Shown piece by piece: positions 57,238 through 64,000 of a stretch of 64,000 bases of DNA. The translations under genes and the position numbers were made by a program. Origin of the DNA: Pseudoxanthomonas composti (GTDB lineage: Bacteria > Pseudomonadota > Gammaproteobacteria > Xanthomonadales > Xanthomonadaceae); assembly GCF_004122095.1 (NCBI RefSeq), contig NZ_SAWZ01000005.1, positions 1 to 64,000 on the forward strand, read 5' to 3'. The stretch's first letter is position 1. Each line of letters opens with the position of its first letter. Below the pieces are notes generated by a model. That model did not search any database. It was not told the DNA's origin and saw only the letters and a program-made list of their open reading frames with translations.

Positions 57238-58833
57238 TCAGCGTCCGCAGCCGACCAGCTTGAGCTGCTGGCCAGGCTTGAGCGCGTAGCCCGGCGCGCG
57301 CAGCTTGTTGGCCTTTGCCAGCTCCGGGACCTCGCAGTCGAACTTGCCGGCGATGCCACCCAATGTGTCGCCGCGCGCCACCTTGTACTGGCGCGTCTGC
57401 CGGGTCTTGGGCGTGGCCGGCTTGGGCGTGCCGGTGGCGACCGTGGTCGGCACGCCGGGCACGGCGGCCACCTCGCCGACGGCGACGTTGCCGGTGCGCG
57501 GCGGCTCGCGGCGCAGCGCCGTGGACAGGTCGGCCGTGACCAGGGTGCGGGCCAACTCGGCGCGCGGGCCGCTGACACAGTAGCGCTGATAGAGGTTGGC
57601 GATATGCGTGGTGGCGTTGAGCGAGGCCCCGGCCGGGATCCAGGTTTCGGCCTGGTAGCGCGGGTTGAGGTTGCGCAGGGTGCGCATGAAGCCCTCGCGG
57701 GTGCCGCCGTTGCCCAGGCAGATGGTCAGCTCGTAGATCGAGGCGGCGCGCGCCAGCTTGAAGGTGGCTGGCTTGATGTTGAGCTTGGGGAACTCCAGCC
57801 CGTACTGCTTGGGATGCAGGTACAGCCAGGCCGCGGCGATCACCATCGGCACGTAGTCCTGCGTCTCAGGCGGAAACTCGCGATAGACATCAGCATCCCA
57901 GAAGCCGCGGCCGCCGTACTGGCGGAACACGCGGGCCGCGCGGCCCTCGCCGCCGTTGTAGGCGGCCAGCGCATACTCGATGCTGTTGTTGAGCTCGCGC
58001 ATGCGCTCGTTCATGTACGCGGCGGCGGCCTCGGCCGAGGCGTAGGCATCGAAGCGCGTGTCAAAGCCGGTCCCGTCCGGGCCCAGGTTGAAGCGCCTGC
58101 CCGTGGCCGGCATGAACTGCAGCGGCCCGGCGGCGCCGGCACGCGAGCTGACGTGCACCTTGCCGTTGGACTCCTTGGCCATGATGCCGAACAGCAGCGC
58201 CTCGGGCAGCCCGCTGCCCTGCCAGCCCGGCTGCATCTGCGGGCGCATGTTCTGGTAGTTCTCGTAGCTGGTGATCAGCGTGCCGCGCATGTCCGTCAGC
58301 CAGCGGCGGATGCCCGCCTGCACGGCCGGGTTGTATTCGACCATGGCATCGAAATCGTGGCGGCGGTCGTTGAGCAGGCGCTCGGTGCGGGCCGACTCGG
58401 GCAGGGCCGGCATCGGCGCGCTGTGGTCGTTGCCATCGTCCAGCGGGTCGCCCTCGCCGATCACCTCGTCGTCGGCGGCCTCGGCGCTGGCGTCGGCGTT
58501 CTGCTTGAGCAGACGCTTGTAGGTGGCCAGCAGCGTATGCGGCTGGCAGTTGCGCTGCTTGATGCAGGCATCGATGACATCTTCCATGTCCTCCAGCGCC
58601 GCATCGCTCTCGACCTGGCCCTTGGGATCGCTGTTGGCGGTGAGCACCAGCGCATCGGCATAGCGCCGTTCGGCCTGCGCCATGCGCTGGTTCAACGCGT
58701 CGATGGCCGCCTGGTCCTTGGCCGACACCCGCGCCAGCGCGTGACCGGACAGACTCAACAGGGGCAGCAGGACCAGCAACGGCAGGCGACGGAGCAAGGG
58801 GCGCGAACAAGCGCGAAAGACATGAACTGGCAT
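57238..58833 (-). CDS. mltD: Membrane-bound lytic transglycosylase D
   Basis: MltD cleaves peptidoglycan glycan strands, leaving 1,6-anhydro ends. The 531-residue protein has an N-terminal export signal (LLRRLPLLVLLPLLSLSG). An SLT domain is at about 205-340 with catalytic Glu221 (AKESNGKV) and the motifs GPLQFMPATG and YNGGEGR. There is one LysM near the C-terminus (about 480-527, YKVARGDTLGGIAGKFDCEV). E. coli MltD has two LysM repeats and a lipobox; here only one LysM is seen and the signal has no lipobox Cys. Between signal and SLT is an acidic, family-variable region. Confidence 0.9.
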   Translation of the reverse strand: MPVHVFRACSRPLLRRLPLLVLLPLLSLSGHALARVSAKDQAAIDALNQRMAQAERRYADALVLTANSDPKGQVESDAALEDMEDVIDACIKQRNCQPHTLLATYKRLLKQNADASAEAADDEVIGEGDPLDDGNDHSAPMPALPESARTERLLNDRRHDFDAMVEYNPAVQAGIRRWLTDMRGTLITSYENYQNMRPQMQPGWQGSGLPEALLFGIMAKESNGKVHVSSRAGAAGPLQFMPATGRRFNLGPDGTGFDTRFDAYASAEAAAAYMNERMRELNNSIEYALAAYNGGEGRAARVFRQYGGRGFWDADVYREFPPETQDYVPMVIAAAWLYLHPKQYGLEFPKLNIKPATFKLARAASIYELTICLGNGGTREGFMRTLRNLNPRYQAETWIPAGASLNATTHIANLYQRYCVSGPRAELARTLVTADLSTALRREPPRTGNVAVGEVAAVPGVPTTVATGTPKPATPKTRQTRQYKVARGDTLGGIAGKFDCEVPELAKANKLRAPGYALKPGQQLKLVGCGR

Positions 58834-58896
58834 CAGGACCGGGCACAGCGAGTGGAGCGGCAGGGTAGCCGCGCACGGTCGGCAGCGGCAACTGCA

Positions 58897-58989
58897 TGGA
58901 GCGAGAAACGAGGAACGAGTGGAGAGGAACGAGTGAAAGCAGTCTCCCGCCCGCTCTCACTCGTTCCTCGTTCCTCTCCACTCGTTCCT
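58897..58989. repeat. ACGAGGAACGAG inverted-repeat element, copy 2
   Basis: GAGCGAGAAACGAGGAACGA then GGAACGAGTGAAAG on the left face CACTCGTTCCTCGTTCCTCT and CCACTCGTTCCTAG on the right, forming an imperfect hairpin. The sequence is the same family as 29502-29641. It lies between the divergent mltD and HerA-like genes. Confidence 0.85.
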
Positions 58990-59025
58990 AGCCTTAAGAT
59001 CGCCCATCCCCTCCCGGAGCGCCCC

Positions 59026-60525
59026 ATGGACCCTATCCTGCTCGGCAAGGGCATCACCGACCAGATTCCCGTGCACCTGCTGCCGCGGTTCGGCAATCGC
59101 CATGGGCTGGTGGCCGGCGCCACGGGTACCGGCAAGACCGTGACCCTGATGACGCTGGCCGAGGGCTTCTCGCGGATTGGCGTGCCGGTGTTCATGGCCG
59201 ATGTGAAGGGCGACGTGGCCGGGCTGGCCATGGCCGGCGATGGCAGCGAACGCGTCAGCGCCCGCGCCGCGGAGATCGGGGTGAGCGACTACGCCCCGGC
59301 CGCCAGCCCGGTGATCCTGTGGGACCTGTACGGCAAACGCGGCCACCCGGTGCGCACCACGGTCTCGGAGATGGGACCCGCGCTGCTGGGACGCATCCTG
59401 GAGCTCAACGACACCCAGTCCGGCGTGCTGGACATCGTGTTCAAGCTGGCCGACGACCGCGGACTGCTGTTGCTGGACCTGGACGACCTGCGGGCCCTGC
59501 TGGCCCTCGTCGCCGAGGAGCGCAAGACCATCTCCACCGAGTACGGCCTGGTCAGTGCGCCATCGGTGGCCGCCATCCAGCGCGCCTTGCTGCGGCTGGA
59601 ACAGGACGGCGGCGAGCAGTTCTTCGGCGAACCGGCGCTGGAGCTGGCCGACCTGATGCGCGTGGCCCCCGACGGGCGCGGCGTCATCGGCCTGCTTGCG
59701 GCCGACCAGCTGGTGCTCAAGCCAAGGCTGTATTCGTCCTTCCTGCTGTGGCTGCTGTCGGAGCTGTTCGAGACCCTGCCCGAGGTGGGCGACCTGGACA
59801 AGCCCAAGCTGGTGTTCGTGTTCGACGAGGCGCACCTGTTGTTCAACGACGCCCCGCCGGCGCTGCAGCAGCGCATCGAGCAGGTCGTGCGGCTAATCCG
59901 CTCCAAGGGCGTGGGCGTGTACTTCTGCTCGCAGTTCCCCGACGACGTGCCGGACAACGTGCTGGGCCAGCTGGGCAACCGCGTCCAGCACGCCCTGCGC
60001 GCTTTTACTCCGCGCGACCAGAAGGCGGTCAGGACCGCGGGCGAGACCTTCGTCCCCAACCCCAAGCTCGATGTGGTGCACACGCTGTCCACGCTGGGCA
60101 CCGGCGAGGCGCTGGTGTCTACGCTGCAGGACAAGGGCGTGCCGGCGCCGGTGCAGCACACGCTGATCGCCCCGCCGCGCTGTCGCATGGGCGCCATCAC
60201 CGAGGCCGAGCGTGGCCAGGTCCGTGCCGGCAGCCCGGTCGGCATCAAGTACGACCAGCCGGTCAACCGCGAGTCCGCCGCGGAAATGCTGGCCAGACGC
60301 GCGCAGACCGCCACCGAGACCACGCAGGCGCCGCCGGCCAAACCGGTCGAGGAAGAAGGCAGCCCCATCGGCAAGATGGTCCGCGACACCTTGTTCGGCA
60401 ACGGCCGGCGCCAGGGTGTGGTGGAGGCCATGGCCAAGCAGACCGCGCGCACCGTGGGCAGCCAGCTGGGCCGACAGATCCTGCGCGGCCTGCTGGGCGG
60501 AATCATGGGCGGGAAGCGACGTTGA
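59026..60525 (+). CDS. HerA-like ATPase, DUF853 family
   Basis: A 499-residue P-loop ATPase of the bacterial HerA-like/YjgR family. Walker A is GATGTGKT at 31-38, and Walker B is LVFVFDEAH with Asp267 and Glu268. An Arg-bearing AFTPRDQKAVRTAG segment follows. The C-terminal tail is basic and Gly-rich (QILRGLLGGIMGGKRR). The start is the ATG at 59026; much longer upstream frames run antisense to mltD and the efflux genes and are artefacts. Its cellular role is unknown; homologues are DNA-translocase-like. No NurA nuclease gene is adjacent. Confidence 0.92.
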   Translation: MDPILLGKGITDQIPVHLLPRFGNRHGLVAGATGTGKTVTLMTLAEGFSRIGVPVFMADVKGDVAGLAMAGDGSERVSARAAEIGVSDYAPAASPVILWDLYGKRGHPVRTTVSEMGPALLGRILELNDTQSGVLDIVFKLADDRGLLLLDLDDLRALLALVAEERKTISTEYGLVSAPSVAAIQRALLRLEQDGGEQFFGEPALELADLMRVAPDGRGVIGLLAADQLVLKPRLYSSFLLWLLSELFETLPEVGDLDKPKLVFVFDEAHLLFNDAPPALQQRIEQVVRLIRSKGVGVYFCSQFPDDVPDNVLGQLGNRVQHALRAFTPRDQKAVRTAGETFVPNPKLDVVHTLSTLGTGEALVSTLQDKGVPAPVQHTLIAPPRCRMGAITEAERGQVRAGSPVGIKYDQPVNRESAAEMLARRAQTATETTQAPPAKPVEEEGSPIGKMVRDTLFGNGRRQGVVEAMAKQTARTVGSQLGRQILRGLLGGIMGGKRR

Positions 60526-60578
60526 CGTCCGTGGCCGCCGCCGGCTGCGAAGATGCGCACACGCCTTGAGGAGCGATG

Positions 60579-61016
60579 ATGAAACACTGGACTGCAGCCC
60601 TTGCCCTGGCAACGCTCTTGGCCACCGCCGCGTGCACGCCGCAGCAGCCGCCGGCCACGCCCGCCGCCTCCGAAGCACCGGCCCCTGCGCCAGCGCCTCC
60701 TGCGGATCGCGCCCTCGACCAGGCCAGCCTGATGGATGCCAAGGGCAATACCCTGTCGGCCCAGATGCTGGCCGGGACCTTCGTCGAAGCCGACTCGGAG
60801 CTGGTACTGCTGGCTGATGGCACCTATCGGCAGACCCTGACCACCGCCGGCGCCCAGCTGTCCTCCGACGGCGTGTGGATCCCGGCCGGACGCTCCAGCA
60901 TCGCGCTGACGCCCACGGACACCGATGGCCAGACCGTGCGATTCACCCTGGTCTCGGCCGATGACATGCGCAGCCAGGATGGGCTGCACCACTTCCGGCG
61001 CAAACCCGCGCAGTAG
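60579..61016 (+). CDS. Putative lipoprotein of unknown function
   Basis: A 145-residue exported protein whose signal peptide ends in LATAAC, a lipobox, so it is probably lipid-anchored. A Pro/Ala linker (about 22-45) precedes a small domain with ELVLLADGTYRQTLTTAGAQ and DGVWIPAGRSSIALTPTD, faintly like the NlpE N-terminal fold. The second of two adjacent ATG codons (60579) has better spacing from GAGGAG; 60576 is the alternative. I do not recognise a family with confidence. Confidence 0.75.
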   Translation: MKHWTAALALATLLATAACTPQQPPATPAASEAPAPAPAPPADRALDQASLMDAKGNTLSAQMLAGTFVEADSELVLLADGTYRQTLTTAGAQLSSDGVWIPAGRSSIALTPTDTDGQTVRFTLVSADDMRSQDGLHHFRRKPAQ

Positions 61017-61114
61017 TCGGCCGGGGCGGCGCTAGGCACGCTGTACGCGCTTGCGCCGGCCCTTTACTGCATCGCAAAATCGGCGCTCAGCTTTTACCTG
61101 AATGGGGACAGGTC

Positions 61115-62407
61115 ATGGAAGGTCGTCTGAACGCGTCAGGCGCGCTGGGTCGTGCGCGCAAACCCGAAGCACCCGAACCGTTCTGGCAGCGCCTGCCCAG
61201 CATCATGTCGTCACCGCTGCGCGGTGCGGCCCTTTACACCATGCTGGCGCTGACCGCCCTGTCGCTGCTGGCGCTGCTGCCCGGTCCGATCGGGATGATC
61301 TTCGCCCTGATGACGTGGCTGGGCATTTACAAAGCCGCCTTCGACATCCTGCGCAACACCGCCGATGGCTTCATGGATGCCCCGGAGGTCGCCCAGGGAG
61401 AACTGATCGATGGCGCCGTGCTGCGCATGCTGGCGTTGATGATCCTGATGATCGCCCTGGTGGTCGCGCTGGCCATCCTGGTCAGTCCCATCCTGGCGCT
61501 GGTCGCGATGGTGCTGTGCGTGTTCATGCAGCCCGGCGCGGTGATCTCGCTGGCCATGGACGGCAGCCTGCGCCGGGCGGCCAATCCGATGGTGTCGCTG
61601 GGCCTGGCCGTGCGCATCGGTTGGCCGTACCTGGCGGCGTTCGGCCTGCTGTTCGTCATCCAGGCCAGCGCCGCGACCGCCAGGCACTGGCTGGGCAATG
61701 TCATGCCGCCGGTCCTGGGCGATGTGGTGCTGATGCTGGTGAGCATCTGGGCCCTGTTCGCCACCTTCCACCTGATGGGCTACCTGGTCTACCAGTACCA
61801 CGAGGAACTGGGTTACTCGCCGGCCGCGCATGCGCGCGTGGACTTCCAGCGCGATGCGCCCGACCAGCGCCTGCTGGACGAGGCCGAGGGCCACGTCCGC
61901 GAAGGCCGCCTGGACACCGCATTGGAGGTCCTGCGCGCGGACGTGCGCTCGCGCGCGGTCGGCCTGCCGGTCCATGAGCTCTATCAGCGCCTGCTGGCCA
62001 AGAGCGGCCTTGCGGGGGAACGTGCCGAGCATGCGCGCTACTTCCTCGGCCAGCTGCTGGCCGAAAAGCAGGACCGGCGTGCGCTGGCGCTGTTGCGCGA
62101 GTCGCTGGAGGCCGATGCGGATTTCGTGCCGCTGACGCAGGAGCAAGCCACGCACCTGGTCGAACGCGCACGCCAGTCCGGGCAATCGCAGCTCACGGTC
62201 GATGCCTTGCACGCCATGCTTCGGGCTTGGCCGCGGGCACCGGAATTTTCGCAATGGTCGCTGGACGCAGCCCTGCTGCTGGCCGAGCGCTTCGGGCGCG
62301 ATGATCAGGCACGGGCCCTGCTCACCGTGGCACTGGAGCGCTGCGAGGACCCGGCCCAGCGGCCGAAGCTGGAAGCGGCATTGCGGGCGGTCTCGCCTAC
62401 CAGCTGA
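61115..62407 (+). CDS. Membrane protein with C-terminal TPR-like region, unknown function
   Basis: A 430-residue protein. Residues about 35-235 contain roughly six membrane helices (TMLALTALSLLALLPGPIGM; MLALMILMIALVVALAILVS). Residues about 240-430 are cytoplasmic-looking and helical with TPR-like pairs (LLDEAEGHVREGRLDTALEV; LLAERFGRDDQARALLTVAL). The membrane part resembles DUF4013-type proteins in pattern, but I cannot assign a function. The start at 61115 is the only good ATG. It converges on the rhomboid gene, which also ends in a TPR-like region. Confidence 0.75.
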   Translation: MEGRLNASGALGRARKPEAPEPFWQRLPSIMSSPLRGAALYTMLALTALSLLALLPGPIGMIFALMTWLGIYKAAFDILRNTADGFMDAPEVAQGELIDGAVLRMLALMILMIALVVALAILVSPILALVAMVLCVFMQPGAVISLAMDGSLRRAANPMVSLGLAVRIGWPYLAAFGLLFVIQASAATARHWLGNVMPPVLGDVVLMLVSIWALFATFHLMGYLVYQYHEELGYSPAAHARVDFQRDAPDQRLLDEAEGHVREGRLDTALEVLRADVRSRAVGLPVHELYQRLLAKSGLAGERAEHARYFLGQLLAEKQDRRALALLRESLEADADFVPLTQEQATHLVERARQSGQSQLTVDALHAMLRAWPRAPEFSQWSLDAALLLAERFGRDDQARALLTVALERCEDPAQRPKLEAALRAVSPTS

Positions 62408-62419
62408 GCCCGCTCGCCC

Positions 62420-62437
62420 TCGCCCGCGAACGGGCGA
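62420..62437. terminator. Hairpin between convergent genes
   Basis: TCGCCCG, loop CGAA, CGGGCGA is a perfect 7-bp stem with a stable GNRA-like loop. It lies in the 30-bp gap between two convergent stops and could end both transcripts, but there is no U-run on either side. Confidence 0.4.
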
Positions 62438-63892
62438 TCAGGCGTTGTGCAGCAGGAAACGCGCTTTCTCGGCTTGCGGCAGATCGGGAAACCGCGCGAC
62501 CAGCTGCTGCAACAGCTGGCTGGACTTGTCGTGCGCCTGCGCGCTGCGATGGTGCAGGGCCAGCTTGAACCAGTGCTGGGCCAGTTCCTGCGGCGCCATG
62601 TCGGCTGCGCTCGCGGCCAGAAGATGCTCGACCTGCGTGTCCAGCCCCAGCGCCAACCAGTGCTGGATCAGCCCGGCGCGCAGTGCCGGCTCCAGGTGCG
62701 CACCCTGGGCCTGCGACGCCTGCCAGGCCTCGAACTGCAGCTGCGCCTGTGCGGCATCGGCGGCGGGGATGGCCAGCAGCGCCAGTGCGCGCGACTGGAT
62801 CGCTGCCGGCTGCCCACTGTTGCGCGCCACCAGATAACGTGCCCTGGCGATCTCGATGTGGTGCGGCGTCTCGATGGCCAGTTCCGCCAGCAGACGTTCG
62901 GCTTCGGCGTTTTCCATCCTGCCGATGTGCCGCTGCGCGCGTTCGAAGCGGTCGTCCACCGGCACTTCCGGCAGGTCCAGCATGAAACCCAGCCGACGCT
63001 GGCCGCTCGCCACCAGCATCGCGCCCAGCAAGGCGCCGGTCACCAGGCCGCCAGCGTGCGCATCGAAGCCGATCCCGGCCCCGGTGTTGGTCAGCAGGTT
63101 CCAGACTTCCCAGCCCAGCCACACCGGAAGCAGCCAGATCGCCGGCGCCCGCACATAGTCGAAGACCACTCCGATCCAGTAGAAGAAGCGCACCGGATGG
63201 CGGCCCCAGACCACGCAGAACGCGCCCATCATCGCTGCGATCGCTCCCGACGCGCCCAGTCCGCCGCCCGCTTCGCCCGCGCGCCACCACAGGCTGACCG
63301 CGCTGGAGCCTAGCGCGCCCAGCAGGTACACCCCGGCAAAGCGCCAGGGCCCGATGGCGCCCTCCAGCAACAGGCCGATGGCGGTGAGGAACAACATGTT
63401 GCCCAGCAGATGCATGAAGTCGGCATGCAGGAAGGCCGAGGACAGCATGCGATGCAGCGACCATTCCGAACTGCGCAGGATGTGGCGGTAGGTGAACACT
63501 TGCTCCAGTCGCGCCTGGTAGGGCGCCCGCGCCTGCTGCCAACGTGGCAGCGTATCCGGCGTGTCGAACAGGCGGCCGGACTGCAAGGCGCGCAGGAAGG
63601 CCACGTCGGTCAGGCCGTGCATGGCCACGTAGGCCGCGCGCTGTTGCTCAGGCACCTGACGGAAGTTGGACAGCGCCCCGGCCTGCCGGGTCTGGAGCAG
63701 ATGGCGTTCGTAGGCAGGCACTTCCAAGCGCGCCAGATCCTGGTTGCGATAGACCTGCATGGCCTGGCCCAGCGCGCGCGCATCGCGCAACTGGAAACCG
63801 AAGAACACCACCACATTGGCCAGCACCAGGAGCATCGTCGCCACCGGAAAGTTCGCCCGGTTCAGTGGCTTGTGCAGCGGCAGAATCAGCAC
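62438..63892 (-). CDS. Rhomboid-family intramembrane serine protease with C-terminal TPR-like region
   Basis: A 484-residue protein from a GTG at 63890-63892 preceded by GAGGGGAAG. The rhomboid core has HADFMHLLGNMLFL, catalytic Ser215 in GASGAIAAMMG and catalytic His279 in AHAGGLVTG. A long loop (about 45-135) separates the first helix from the core. Residues about 320-484 are soluble helical repeats, probably TPR-like. The protein cleaves membrane proteins; the target is unknown. Nothing is seen in the last 108 bp of the window. Confidence 0.88.
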   Translation of the reverse strand: MLILPLHKPLNRANFPVATMLLVLANVVVFFGFQLRDARALGQAMQVYRNQDLARLEVPAYERHLLQTRQAGALSNFRQVPEQQRAAYVAMHGLTDVAFLRALQSGRLFDTPDTLPRWQQARAPYQARLEQVFTYRHILRSSEWSLHRMLSSAFLHADFMHLLGNMLFLTAIGLLLEGAIGPWRFAGVYLLGALGSSAVSLWWRAGEAGGGLGASGAIAAMMGAFCVVWGRHPVRFFYWIGVVFDYVRAPAIWLLPVWLGWEVWNLLTNTGAGIGFDAHAGGLVTGALLGAMLVASGQRRLGFMLDLPEVPVDDRFERAQRHIGRMENAEAERLLAELAIETPHHIEIARARYLVARNSGQPAAIQSRALALLAIPAADAAQAQLQFEAWQASQAQGAHLEPALRAGLIQHWLALGLDTQVEHLLAASAADMAPQELAQHWFKLALHHRSAQAHDKSSQLLQQLVARFPDLPQAEKARFLLHNA

Positions 63893-64000
63893 CCTTCCCC
63901 TCGCCCGTCCCTGTTCCCCCAGGTCGAAGCTTGGTGCATGGGCGCCAGCGCTCGCAAGCCCGCGCAGGCCAGGTGCCTGGCAAGTCGCGCCCAGGCCTGG

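Noticed and set aside
50755..60525. A single open frame of 3256 codons on the plus strand ending in the HerA-like protein
   Set aside because: Its first 2700 codons run antisense to the mdtABC-like genes and mltD and read as His/Gln/Arg/Ala-rich nonsense typical of antisense frames in GC-rich DNA. Only the last 499 codons match a family.

Overview
The window is a high-GC gammaproteobacterial chromosome segment, most likely from the family Xanthomonadaceae (Lysobacteraceae), for example a Pseudoxanthomonas, Stenotrophomonas or Lysobacter relative. I base this on protein content and gene order from memory (tpiA-secG-tRNA-Leu-nuoA to nuoN, then initiator tRNA and rimP-nusA-infB; asd-fimV-truA-trpF). 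The genus cannot be fixed from the sequence alone. No CRISPR array, prophage or complete insertion sequence is visible.

Layout, left to right. 1-3.1 kb: the rimP-nusA-infB translation and transcription-factor operon (minus strand, infB cut by the window edge), with a good sigma70-type promoter and a terminator-like hairpin in the rimP leader. 3.2-5.9 kb: a coupled pair of an EptA/MCR-type phosphoethanolamine transferase and a PAP2 phosphatase, sitting between the initiator tRNA and rimP. 6.4-21.7 kb: initiator tRNA-Met with its own promoter and terminator, then the complete 14-gene NADH dehydrogenase I operon nuoA-N (minus strand) with promoter and upstream terminator. 21.8-23.2 kb: tRNA-Leu(GAG), secG and tpiA. 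23.2-25.4 kb: a short-chain dehydrogenase and a 2-oxoglutarate/Fe(II)-type oxygenase. 25.4-31.9 kb: glmM, accD, a lower-GC secreted cysteine-rich protein gene on the opposite strand, trpA, trpB and a divergent LysR regulator. 32.3-38.5 kb: a peptide-utilisation-like module of S9 peptidase, TonB-dependent receptor and divergent LuxR-type regulator. 38.6-46.6 kb: trpF, truA, fimV, asd, a 2-hydroxyacid dehydrogenase, aroC and prmB. 46.6-48.1 kb: a SCO1-type copper chaperone and psd. 48.0-49.2 kb: two unrelated tandem-repeat arrays. 49.2-57.1 kb: an MdtABC-like RND efflux operon without an outer-membrane channel gene. 57.2-63.9 kb: mltD, a HerA-like ATPase, a lipoprotein, a membrane/TPR-like protein and a rhomboid protease.

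Most of the content is housekeeping: respiration, tryptophan and chorismate synthesis, fatty-acid and peptidoglycan precursors, and tRNA and ribosome modification. The accessory signals that deserve attention are non-coding or inserted. They are a threefold 179-bp tandem duplication of the 3' end of psd covering the part that encodes the pyruvoyl subunit; a five-unit array of about 121 bp with a compensatory base change in a hairpin; an inverted-repeat element that separates trpB from trpA and recurs 29 kb away; a pair of roughly 100-bp REP-like elements; and an unfamiliar secreted protein carrying the same five-cysteine spacing twice.
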